From the NCBI RefSeq assembly GCF_002813325.1, contig NZ_PHUG01000001.1:2232001-2296000 (forward strand): 64,000 nucleotides of DNA. Direction: 5' to 3'. This stretch comes from Janthinobacterium sp. 64. Its GTDB lineage: Bacteria > Pseudomonadota > Gammaproteobacteria > Burkholderiales > Burkholderiaceae_D. Shown piece by piece: positions 35,952-44,044 of this stretch. Both the position numbers and the translations under genes were made by a program. The notes beneath the pieces are model-generated. The model did no database searches, was not told the origin of the DNA, and saw only the letters and a program-made list of their open reading frames with translations. The first letter of the stretch is position 1. Every line of letters begins with the position of its first letter.

Positions 35952-37250
35952 TCATTGCGAAAACCCCTGGTAATACTCGCGCGCATCATGGCGCAAGCCC
36001 CACCAGGGCAGATACGCATGGTTGCCGCTGCGCGCGCGGAACCACGGCTTGTCGGGCTGGATCGGCCGCACGACGGCGGGCGGCGCCACCACCAGCGCCA
36101 CCGGCGCGGACAGGTCGCTGGTGCCGGCCACCAGCACGGGTTTCCCGAAATGATGCGCGTAAGCGATGCCCAGCGCCACGTTCGTCAGGGCCGTGCCCGC
36201 GCCCGTCTCGCCCAGCACGGCCGTCAGATTGAAGCTTTGCTTCAGAAAATCGAATTCCGGCAATTGCACGGTGAGCGTCTGCGCCAGCGCACCGAGCCGT
36301 GCGGACGAATCCTGGTGTGTATTGCCCGCGTCGTGGATCAGATAGCCGATCCCGGTCTCGGCTTGATTGGCCTTGGCCGCAGCCTCTTCGATGGCCGCCG
36401 TCCACGCCTGCACCAGGCGCGGCGGTTCGCCCTTTTTGACTTCAAAATCCGCCACAGCCTTCCTGCTTGGATAGCCTAGCCATGCCAGTGGCGCGCGCTC
36501 CGTTTTAAAGTCGGGACCAGCCAGCACCAGCAGCACCAGGTTCTCGTTGATCTGCCGGTCCAGGGGCCGGCTGGGCGCATCCCAGTTCATGACCCAGACG
36601 GTTTCCTTGGGGTGAGTTTGCAGATAGTCGAGCGCCGCGGCCAAAGAAGTAAAACCGGCGTTGGGACCGCCCATGGTGACGCGGACGTCGGGTGGGGTGG
36701 AGCGGGTCCAGAGGGTGGGGAAGTTCGGGTTTCCGATGGTAAAAATGCGACGGACATAGTTCTGTACGAAGGCGGCAGACTCCACAGGATCAAGCTTATC
36801 TTCAGGCAGCGCATATTCGATACGGATACCGGCCAGTTCACGCCAGCGCGACCTATCCTTGGCAGAGTGGACGTTATAGAAGTATTCGGGATCGGAGTAA
36901 TACACCCCATGAAAACGATCAAACATATCTTCGATATATTTATGGTGGTAGCCGCGGAAGGTTTCAGAGCCATTATTTCCAACCGCAATAGACGCAATGC
37001 TTTGCAGTTTGGAGTATTTTTCAGGCCTTTCCCTGACCATCTCATCGCCTGGATTCGGCTGCACCAGTCCCATAGTCCACAGTAGTTGCCATTGCGTGGG
37101 GTAATCCCGACGCTGCAGCGGATTCAACCATTGCAGTCCCACCACCTGCGCCATCAACGGGCCGCTGCGCGGCACTGCCGACTCCTGCAATGGCGGCGTC
37201 GCGCATGCTCCAAGCAACATCGACATGAGAACCGCGATCAGCGCCCTCAT
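35952..37250 (-). CDS. Tla3-like (DUF2875) lipoprotein, copy 1
   Basis: 432 aa. Lipoprotein signal MRALIAVLMSMLLGAC with lipobox LGAC (start at 37250 chosen for this; the frame is open 90 bases upstream). The body begins AQVVGLQWLNPLQRRDYPTQWQLLW, the hallmark I associate with DUF2875/Tla3, the T6SS lipase adaptor family encoded beside Tle3 effectors. The last roughly 235 residues are nearly identical to the two other copies, while the first 195 differ. Start overlaps the stop of copy 2 (ATGA). A signal peptide suggests periplasmic location, which would suit an immunity role as well as an adaptor role; the sequence does not decide. Confidence 0.72.
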   Translation of the reverse strand: MRALIAVLMSMLLGACATPPLQESAVPRSGPLMAQVVGLQWLNPLQRRDYPTQWQLLWTMGLVQPNPGDEMVRERPEKYSKLQSIASIAVGNNGSETFRGYHHKYIEDMFDRFHGVYYSDPEYFYNVHSAKDRSRWRELAGIRIEYALPEDKLDPVESAAFVQNYVRRIFTIGNPNFPTLWTRSTPPDVRVTMGGPNAGFTSLAAALDYLQTHPKETVWVMNWDAPSRPLDRQINENLVLLVLAGPDFKTERAPLAWLGYPSRKAVADFEVKKGEPPRLVQAWTAAIEEAAAKANQAETGIGYLIHDAGNTHQDSSARLGALAQTLTVQLPEFDFLKQSFNLTAVLGETGAGTALTNVALGIAYAHHFGKPVLVAGTSDLSAPVALVVAPPAVVRPIQPDKPWFRARSGNHAYLPWWGLRHDAREYYQGFSQ

Positions 37251-37960
37251 TGCGAAAACCCCTGGTAATACTCGCGCGCATCGTGGCGCAAGCCCCACCA
37301 GGGCAGGTACGCATGGTTGCCGCTGCGTGCGCGGAACCATGGCTTGCCGGGCTGGATCGGCCGCACGACGGCCGGCGGCGCCACCACCAGCGCCACGGGG
37401 GCGGACAGGTCGCTGGTGCCGGCCACCAGAACGGGTTTACCGACATGGTGCGCGTAGGCGATGCCCAGCGCCACGTTCGTCAGGGCCGTGCCGGCACCCG
37501 TCTCGCCCAGCACGGCGGTCAGATTGAAGCTTTGCTTGAGGAAATCGAATTCCGGCAATTGCACAGTGAGCGTCTGCGCCAGCGCGCCGAGCCGTGCGGA
37601 CGAATCCTGGTGCGTATTGCCGGCGTCGTGGATCAGATAGCCGATCTCGCTATCGTGCCTGTTCGCCTTCGTTGCCGCATCCTCGATGGCCGCCGTCCAC
37701 GCCTGCACCAGGCGCGGCGGTTCGCCCTTTTTGACTTCAAAATCGGCAACCTGTTTGGTACTCGGATAGCCTAGCCACGCCAGCGGCGCCCGCTCCGTCT
37801 TGTAGTCGGGGCCAGCCAGCACCAGCAGCACCAGGTTTTCGTTGATCTGCCGATCCAGGGGACGGCTGGGCGCATCCCAGTTCATGACCCAGACGGTTTC
37901 CTTGGGATGGCTTTGCAGGTAGTCGAGCGCGGCGGAAAGTGAAGTAAAACCGGCGTTGGG
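37247..37960 (-). repeat. duplicated tla3 3' block, copy A
   Basis: 714 bp nearly identical to 40980-41693, encoding the C-terminal half of the Tla3-like protein. Similarity falls off abruptly at 37961. A more diverged third version is at 35952-36670. Offset between copies is 3733 bp. Confidence 0.85.
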
Positions 37961-38593
37961 GCCGCCCATGGTGACGCGGACGTCGGGTGGGGTGGAGCGG
38001 GTCCAGAGGGTGGGAGAGTGGATGTTGCCGATGCTAAAAGTTCTTGCTACGCGCTGACGAACAAATTCCGTCGTCTCGACTAAATCCAGTTTCCCTTCTG
38101 GCAACGCATATTCGATATGGATGCCGGCCAGTTCACGCCAGCGTGATTTGTCCTCGGCTGAATGAACGTTATAAAAATATTCGGGGTCGGAGTAATACAC
38201 ATCATGGAGTAAACTCATCAACTTACTGATATATTTCTCATGATAACCATCAAATGATTCTGAACCATCATTTCCCGCCGCAATAGATGCAATGCTCTGA
38301 AGTCTAGAGTATTTATCAGGTTTTTCTTTTACCATCTCATCATCCGAATTCGGCTTGACCAACCCTAGCATCCAAAGCAATTCCCACTGTGTTGGGTAGT
38401 CTCTACGCTGCAAAGGATTTAGCCATTGCAAACCAACGACTTGGGCCATAAATGGCCGCGCTACTGGCATAGGAGTATTTTGGGTTACAGATACCACCTT
38501 TGTGCTTGTAGGCGTACGCAAGCGTACACAGGCTGACAGAATCAAGACAATCAGAAACGTACCGAGCGCATAAAAAAGTATAGATCTAACCAC
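37247..38593 (-). CDS. Tla3-like (DUF2875) lipoprotein, copy 2
   Basis: 448 aa from a GTG at 38593, which follows GGAGG by 7 bases and yields the lipoprotein leader MVRSILFYALG...LILSAC. Same fold signature as copy 1 (AQVVGLQWLNPLQRRDYP, YYSDPEYFYNVHSAEDKSRW). The DNA of its 3' 714 bp (37247-37960) is almost identical to 40980-41693 in copy 3, whereas the 5' half is clearly diverged. It lies 73 bp after the intact lipase gene, so it is the most likely cognate partner of that effector, and overlaps copy 1 by 4 bp. Confidence 0.72.
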   Translation of the reverse strand: MVRSILFYALGTFLIVLILSACVRLRTPTSTKVVSVTQNTPMPVARPFMAQVVGLQWLNPLQRRDYPTQWELLWMLGLVKPNSDDEMVKEKPDKYSRLQSIASIAAGNDGSESFDGYHEKYISKLMSLLHDVYYSDPEYFYNVHSAEDKSRWRELAGIHIEYALPEGKLDLVETTEFVRQRVARTFSIGNIHSPTLWTRSTPPDVRVTMGGPNAGFTSLSAALDYLQSHPKETVWVMNWDAPSRPLDRQINENLVLLVLAGPDYKTERAPLAWLGYPSTKQVADFEVKKGEPPRLVQAWTAAIEDAATKANRHDSEIGYLIHDAGNTHQDSSARLGALAQTLTVQLPEFDFLKQSFNLTAVLGETGAGTALTNVALGIAYAHHVGKPVLVAGTSDLSAPVALVVAPPAVVRPIQPGKPWFRARSGNHAYLPWWGLRHDAREYYQGFSQ

Positions 38594-38666
38594 GGTATAG
38601 CCTCCAAAAAAATTGGAACAACTCTGCAATACACTAAAAATTCAATATCCCGCTACAAAATGGGCT

Positions 38667-40910
38667 TTAGTTAAATGCTCGCTCACCGGAATTGGGATGC
38701 GAATCAGGAGCAGAGTTTTCTCGCACATCAACTATAGATGCAGGAAGGCTCCCGCCCCCGTTGGTCTGCTGCGTCCAGTCCGTGATGGTCAACCCATGGA
38801 ATTTCCCTTCAATAAAATACTCCTCAAATAATCTAGCTGATTCTGTTTTACTCAGCACCTCCAACAACCGCCAATCCGCCGCCACCCTCAACTTGCGCAG
38901 CTGGTCCGGCTTGATGCGGCACACGCCCACCGCCATGTCATACGCGAGCGCCCGCTCTGCGTGCATGGGGTTGGTCAGGATGGTGGAATGGTCGGTGGCG
39001 TAGGCGCCGGCCTGGCGGGACATCATTTCCTCTATCCGCGTGCTGCGCCATGCTTGGTATTCGGCGTCGGGCGTGGCGTTGGGCATTTCCTGCTGGACTT
39101 TTTGACCCGCGGGACTTTTTCCTTCGCGTACGGCTTGCGCGCGTATCACCGCGCGCTGCTCGAATCGCAGGCGCGCCTCGTCATCGGCCGTGCCCCTGGC
39201 GCTGTCCATGCGTTTGGCTTCGTTTTTCCCCGCCTGCCCCTGCAGGCCGCCGCGCGGAATCTCGTGATCGGCAAGGTAATCGTCGCCAGCAGCGCGCTGC
39301 TTGCCCTCCTGGCGCGATTCGCCGGGGGGCGCGTAGCCTTCGTCGAATTGCTCGCTTGTCTGGCCAAAGCGCAAGGACTGCGGCTTGAAGGGCGGCAAGT
39401 CGGGCGCGTTCAGTTCGATTTTCCAGTCTTTGTGGGGCAAGGCATTGCAAGGGCTTTGAGCCAGGCCCGTTGCCACGATAAACAAGGGCGCAAACCCGAC
39501 CGTCAGGATGGTGGAAAAGGAGCCTTCGCTGGCCTCCACGCCCTGCTTGATGGAATACGACGCATATTTCTGCGCCGGAAACCAGAAGTCCTTGCCGCCC
39601 GGCGCAGGCTTGCGCCAGTGATCGCTCCAGTAGTGATAGCTGCCCTGCTTGCCCACCTCAAACCCCTGGGCAAACACGCGCTGCACGCACACGCCTGCGG
39701 CCTCGGTGGCCGCCAGCTCGCCGCCGTCCTTGCCGTCCTTGGCCAGCGAACCCGACAGGCCGCGCCAGCCGATGCCCTCGATGGCGATGGACGACACCAC
39801 CATGTCGTGCGGATTGCAATAGATGGTCACCCTGCCATACGATGATTTCTTGCCGCCCCGCGCGGCGCCGGCAATCCCATATTGTTCACGATCTTTGGCG
39901 GCGGAAAAACCGTGCTGCACGTTGGCCATGCAGCGGTCGATTTCTTCGTCCGTCTGCGCCTCGCCCAGGCTGGCGCGCTGGCCGATGATGGCAAAGAAGT
40001 TTTTCAAGGTGGCGATGCGCGCCTGCACCGTCAGCCTGCCCGTGCTGCCGTCCGCCGCACGCAGATTGCCGGCCACCCAGTTCTCGGCGCTATTGCTTTT
40101 CGCCAGGCTGTACGGCGAATTGCAAATGACATAGTTGTCGGCCACGCAGGGAACGCCATCGGCGTTGGGCAGGCGGGCGCCGAGAAAAGCGGCCGCCATC
40201 GCCACCATCGTGCCCTGGCTGTGGCACACGATGGTGACGGGCACGTCGGCCTGCTGCTGGCGGATGGCTTCGACCAGCCGGGCCAGGCGATAGGCGGCCA
40301 GTACGAAATACGCTCGCGGCGGGCAGCTGTACACTTGCCGTTCCGGGAAGGGATTCATGTGCTGTATCGTGTTCCACAAGAATAAACCCTCGCTCAGCCC
40401 ATCCTTCCACAAGTCGGCCAGTGCACTGCAGCCATTGGCAAATGGGCCGCCGCCCCAGTAATCCTGTTCGTTCAGGTAGATGCCCTTGCCGTATTGCTGC
40501 AGTTCCTCGCCCGAAGCCTTGTAGCCCCAGCGAAAGCGGATCACGGGAGAAAAAGTGCCGGCATCGCGGATCAAGGTATCGGCCGACATTTCCGGATGAA
40601 GAAAGCCTTCGTCCGTGATCTCGGCGCCATAATTGACCGCCGTCAGTTCGCCGCCCTCCACGCCACGATGCTGCAGGTGATGGCAGGAACGCTTGAGGCG
40701 TTCGTTCAGGCCCTTGCACAGGCCCTCTTCGGCTGCCGCGTACCACTCGCCATCGGAATTGACGCCGTGCACGAAGATCACGATGCCGGGCAGCGGCAAC
40801 TGCTGCAGCGTGTCCCGGTCGCTGCTCTGGAAATTGGCGTTGCAGGAAAACTGACCGAGGATATCGATTTTGGGGTCGTCGCACAGCGGTGGATGGGGAT
40901 CGAACAGCAT
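38667..40910 (-). CDS. Tle3-type T6SS lipase effector (DUF3274-like)
   Basis: 747-residue alpha/beta-hydrolase effector, predicted to attack phospholipids of target cells. GIVIFVHGVNSDGEW at residues 42-56 is the oxyanion strand; the nucleophile elbow VCHSQGTM places Ser231; NPHDMVV (366-372) is a candidate catalytic Asp region. The C-terminal half is long, polar and DUF3274-like. The first ATG with a ribosome site is at 40910 (GGAG upstream). The final 65 codons differ from the remnant copy while the preceding roughly 290 are near-identical. Flanked by Tla3-like genes and ending in a PAAR operon, the standard setting of Tle3. No VgrG is in the window. Target cells and enzymatic class (phospholipase A or D) are not shown by sequence. 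Confidence 0.85.
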   Translation of the reverse strand: MLFDPHPPLCDDPKIDILGQFSCNANFQSSDRDTLQQLPLPGIVIFVHGVNSDGEWYAAAEEGLCKGLNERLKRSCHHLQHRGVEGGELTAVNYGAEITDEGFLHPEMSADTLIRDAGTFSPVIRFRWGYKASGEELQQYGKGIYLNEQDYWGGGPFANGCSALADLWKDGLSEGLFLWNTIQHMNPFPERQVYSCPPRAYFVLAAYRLARLVEAIRQQQADVPVTIVCHSQGTMVAMAAAFLGARLPNADGVPCVADNYVICNSPYSLAKSNSAENWVAGNLRAADGSTGRLTVQARIATLKNFFAIIGQRASLGEAQTDEEIDRCMANVQHGFSAAKDREQYGIAGAARGGKKSSYGRVTIYCNPHDMVVSSIAIEGIGWRGLSGSLAKDGKDGGELAATEAAGVCVQRVFAQGFEVGKQGSYHYWSDHWRKPAPGGKDFWFPAQKYASYSIKQGVEASEGSFSTILTVGFAPLFIVATGLAQSPCNALPHKDWKIELNAPDLPPFKPQSLRFGQTSEQFDEGYAPPGESRQEGKQRAAGDDYLADHEIPRGGLQGQAGKNEAKRMDSARGTADDEARLRFEQRAVIRAQAVREGKSPAGQKVQQEMPNATPDAEYQAWRSTRIEEMMSRQAGAYATDHSTILTNPMHAERALAYDMAVGVCRIKPDQLRKLRVAADWRLLEVLSKTESARLFEEYFIEGKFHGLTITDWTQQTNGGGSLPASIVDVRENSAPDSHPNSGERAFN
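38862..39725 (-). repeat. duplicated effector block, copy A
   Basis: About 860 bp of the intact lipase gene nearly identical to 42590-43453 in the remnant (offset 3728 bp). The downstream 195 bp (effector tail) is not conserved. Similarity resumes past the remnant's deletion up to about 40050. Confidence 0.85.
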
Positions 40911-40979
40911 GGTGTGGTCTCCAGATCCGAAACTCTCAAACCGTGGCACAAGAAAAAGCCACCGTCCTTCAAAAATGCC

Positions 40980-41693
40980 TCATTGCGAAAACCCCTGGTA
41001 ATACTCGCGCGCATCGTGGCGCAAGCCCCACCAGGGCAGATACGCATGGTTGCCGCTGCGCGCGCGGAACCACGGTTTGTCGGGCCGGATCGGCCGCACG
41101 ACGGCGGGCGGCGCCACCACCAGCGCCACAGGCGCGGACAGGTCGCTGGTGCCGGCCACCAGCACGGGTTTGCCGACATGGTGCGCGTAGGCGATGCCCA
41201 GCGCCACGTTCGTCAGGGCCGTGCCGGCACCCGTCTCGCCCAGCACGGCGGTCAGATTGAAGCTTTGCTTGAGGAAATCGAATTCCGGCAATTGCACAGT
41301 GAGCGTCTGCGCCAGCGCGCCGAGCCGTGCGGACGAATCCTGGTGCGTATTGCCGGCGTCGTGGATCAGATAGCCGATCTCGCTATCGTGCCTGTTCGCC
41401 TTCGCCGCCGCCTCCTCGATGGCCGCCGTCCACGCCTGCACCAGGCGCGGCGGTTCGCCCTTTTTGACTTCAAAATCGGCAACCTGTTTGGTACTCGGAT
41501 AGCCTAGCCACGCCAGCGGCGCCCGCTCCGTCTTGTAGTCGGGGCCAGCCAGCACCAGCAGCACCAGGTTTTCGTTGATCTGCCGATCCAGGGGACGGCT
41601 GGGCGCATCCCAGTTCATGACCCAGACGGTTTCCTTGGGATGGCTTTGCAGGTAGTCGAGCGCGGCGGAAAGTGAAGTAAAACCGGCGTTGGG
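40980..41693 (-). repeat. duplicated tla3 3' block, copy B
   Basis: Partner of 37247-37960; only a handful of base differences are visible by eye. Ends at the same codon. Confidence 0.85.
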
Positions 41694-42323
41694 ACCGCCC
41701 GTGGTGATGCGGACGTCGGGGAGCGTAGAACGCGTCCAAAGGGTAGGAAAGTTGGGGTTACCAATCGTAAAGGTGCGTCGGACGTAGTCCTGCACGAAGG
41801 CTCCTGCATCCGCCGGATCGAGTTCCCCTTCAGGAATGGCGTATTCGATATGGATCCCAGCCAACTCACGCCAGCGTGAGCGATTCTCGGCTGAATGAAC
41901 GTTATAAAAGTATTCGGGGTCGGAATAGTAAATATCGTGGAATAGATTCATGATTTCGCGAATATATTTTCGATGATAGCCACGAAAAGTTTCCTCACCT
42001 TCATTGCCTGCGACAACAGGCGACACGGCCTGCAAACTGGAGTACTTTTTTGGATTCTCCTTGACCATATCATCGTCGGGATTCGGTCGTACTAGTCCTA
42101 ATGTCCACAGCAATTGCCATTGAGTGGGATAATCCCGACGCTGCAAGGGATTCAGCCATTGCACAGCGACAACTTGCGCCATATATGGGCTTTTTTTAGT
42201 GTCAGGTGATTCGGCAACGGCCTTTTCCGACGTAGGAGGCGATGAACGAAGACGCGCACAGGCTGTCAGGAAAAGCAACGCCAGAAAAATCATCAAAGCA
42301 TAAATAAAAAAGGATTTCGTCAT
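40980..42323 (-). CDS. Tla3-like (DUF2875) lipoprotein, copy 3
   Basis: 447 aa from the ATG at 42323 (GGAG upstream), with leader MTKSFFIYALMIFLALLFLTAC and lipobox LTAC; an ATG at 42398 is in frame but would bury the signal. Family signature AQVVAVQWLNPLQRRDYP. The N-terminal half (to about residue 210) is distinct from copies 1 and 2; the rest is nearly identical to copy 2. It follows the decayed effector by 71 bp and precedes the intact lipase, so it is an orphan partner of a dead effector, or has been retained for protection. Confidence 0.72.
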   Translation of the reverse strand: MTKSFFIYALMIFLALLFLTACARLRSSPPTSEKAVAESPDTKKSPYMAQVVAVQWLNPLQRRDYPTQWQLLWTLGLVRPNPDDDMVKENPKKYSSLQAVSPVVAGNEGEETFRGYHRKYIREIMNLFHDIYYSDPEYFYNVHSAENRSRWRELAGIHIEYAIPEGELDPADAGAFVQDYVRRTFTIGNPNFPTLWTRSTLPDVRITTGGPNAGFTSLSAALDYLQSHPKETVWVMNWDAPSRPLDRQINENLVLLVLAGPDYKTERAPLAWLGYPSTKQVADFEVKKGEPPRLVQAWTAAIEEAAAKANRHDSEIGYLIHDAGNTHQDSSARLGALAQTLTVQLPEFDFLKQSFNLTAVLGETGAGTALTNVALGIAYAHHVGKPVLVAGTSDLSAPVALVVAPPAVVRPIRPDKPWFRARSGNHAYLPWWGLRHDAREYYQGFSQ

Positions 42324-42394
42324 ATTGAATTCTCCATTGTTGAAACAGATTTCAAATAACAGCATCTGATATGACTGAAAAAACCACTGTAATG

Positions 42395-43643
42395 TCACCC
42401 ATGAGCACGCTCTCCAGACGTTGGCTTAGAATCCTTCGAAGGATTTTCACGCTCGTCGACTATTAAACTAGGCATACTGGCTGGCCCGTCTTTATCCCCT
42501 GCCCAATCGGTTATCGTCAATTCATCAATGGTGGCACTTGTAAAATACTGTTCAAATATCTTTGCAGAAGCAGCTTCACCCAACCACTTCAACAACCGCC
42601 AATCCGCCGCCACCCTCAACCTGCGCAACTGGTCCGGCTTGATGCGGCACACGCCCACCGCCACGTCATACGCGAGCGCCCGCTCTGAGTGCATGGGGTT
42701 GGTCAGGATGGTGGAATGGTCGGTGGCGTAGGCGCCGACCTGGCGGGACATCATTTCCTCTATCCGCGTGCTGCGCCATTGCAGGAATTCGGCGTCAGGC
42801 GTGGCGTTGGGCATTTCCTGCTGCACTTTTTGGCCTGCGGGACTTTTCCCTTCCCGTACGGCTTGCGCGCGTATCACCGCGCGCTGCTCGAATCGCAGGC
42901 GCGCCTCGTCATCGGCCGTGCCCCTGGCGCTGTCCATGCGTTTGGCTTCGTTTTTCCCCGCCTGCCCCTGCAGGCCGCCGCGCGGAATCTCGTGATCGGC
43001 AAGGTAATCGTCGCCAGCAGCGCGCTGCTTGCCCTCCTGGCGCGATTCGCCGGGGGGCGCGTAGCCTTCGTCGAATTGCTCGCTTGTCTGGCCAAAGCGC
43101 AAGGACTGCGGCTTGAAGGGCGGCAAGTCGGGCGCGTTCAGTTCGATTTTCCAGTCTTTGTGGGGCAAGGCATTGCAAGGGCTTTGAGCCAGGCCCGTTG
43201 CCACGATAAACAAGGGCGCAAACCCGACCGTCAGGATGGTGGAAAAGGAGCCTTCGCTGGCCTCCACGCCCTGCTTGATGGAATACGACGCATATTTCTG
43301 CGCCGGAAACCAGAAGTCCTTGCCGCCCGGCGCAGGCTTGCGCCAGTGATCGCTCCAGTAGTGATAACTGCCCTGCTTGCCCACCTCAAACCCCTGGGCA
43401 AACACGCGCTGCACGCACACGCCTGCGGCCTCGGTGGCCGCCAGTTCGCCGCCGGGCGCAGCACCGGCAATCCCATATTGATCGAGGTCCGCAGCGGCGG
43501 ACAAGCCGTGCTGCGCATTGGCCATCGAGCGGTCGATTTCCTCGTTTGTCTGCGCCATGCCCAGACTGGCGCGCTGGCGGATGATGTCAAAGAAGTTTTT
43601 CAAGGTGGCTATGCGCGCATGCACCCTGCCCGTGCTGCCGTCC
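42395..43643 (-). pseudogene. decayed Tle3-type effector, N-terminal half lost
   Basis: Matches residues about 287-747 of the intact lipase at 38667-40910, in frame to its own stop at 42395. The hydrolase N-terminus with the Ser231 elbow is missing; at 43643 the sequence switches to an unrelated segment. A further 132-bp in-frame deletion at GCCGCC (43448-43453) removes residues equivalent to 352-395, including NPHD. The open frame continues upstream to 43777 only by chance. Its last 65 codons are a different tail from the intact effector's. No catalysis is possible; the fragment could still be translated. Confidence 0.85.
42590..43453 (-). repeat. duplicated effector block, copy B
   Basis: Partner of 38862-39725, inside the decayed effector. 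Confidence 0.85.
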
Positions 43644-43751
43644 CACGATGCCCAACGCGCCGGCGATGGCCGGATAGCGCCGGGCAAACGCCTGATTGTG
43701 CGCATGCAAGGTGCCCAGTTCGCGCTCGTAATACTGCAGCAGCTCATCCAT
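43644..43751 (-). pseudogene. tssF: 5' fragment of tssF (T6SS baseplate)
   Basis: ATG at 43751 preceded by GGGAG opens MDELLQYYERELGTL...FARRYPAIAGALG, the characteristic beginning of TssF/VasA baseplate proteins (normally about 600 aa). After about 36 codons the sequence runs into the effector remnant in another frame and terminates at 43587. It marks a recombination or deletion junction between a T6SS core operon and the effector array. No other T6SS core gene is visible here. Confidence 0.7.
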
Positions 43752-43904
43752 CCCCGCTCCCGTCGCCAGATCGGCACATGCCGGTATCATCCCATCTGCA
43801 TTATTGAGGAAGCGGGAACAAGGAAAGTTGAGTTGGGACAAGATTGCATGCATCAGCAAGGAATGCCATCCCGGCGCTGGCATGGCAGCTTTTGTTCACT
43901 CCTT

Positions 43905-43945
43905 GTCAATATTAATTGACTTATTCGAAACAATCGTTTTAAATC
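43905..43945 (+). promoter_or_regulatory. promoter and inverted repeat upstream of Ser/Thr kinase
   Basis: -35 TTGACT (43916-43921), 18-bp spacer, -10 TAAATC (43940-43945). A perfect GTCAAT-ATTA-ATTGAC dyad (43905-43920) overlaps the -35. About 100 bp upstream of the kinase start, in a distinctly A/T-rich stretch. Confidence 0.45.
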
Positions 43946-44044
43946 AGGAAGTTACTCAAAATCAATCATCTTGGGCACTCAAGCATCGCATTGACCCTTT
44001 TCGATGTTTGCCGTCCACGCTGATGCACTCTGAAGCCAAGGTAT

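Noticed and set aside
43644..43777. N-terminal extension of the effector remnant (open from 43777)
   Set aside because: These codons are the tssF fragment read in the wrong frame; no protein similarity and no ribosome site.
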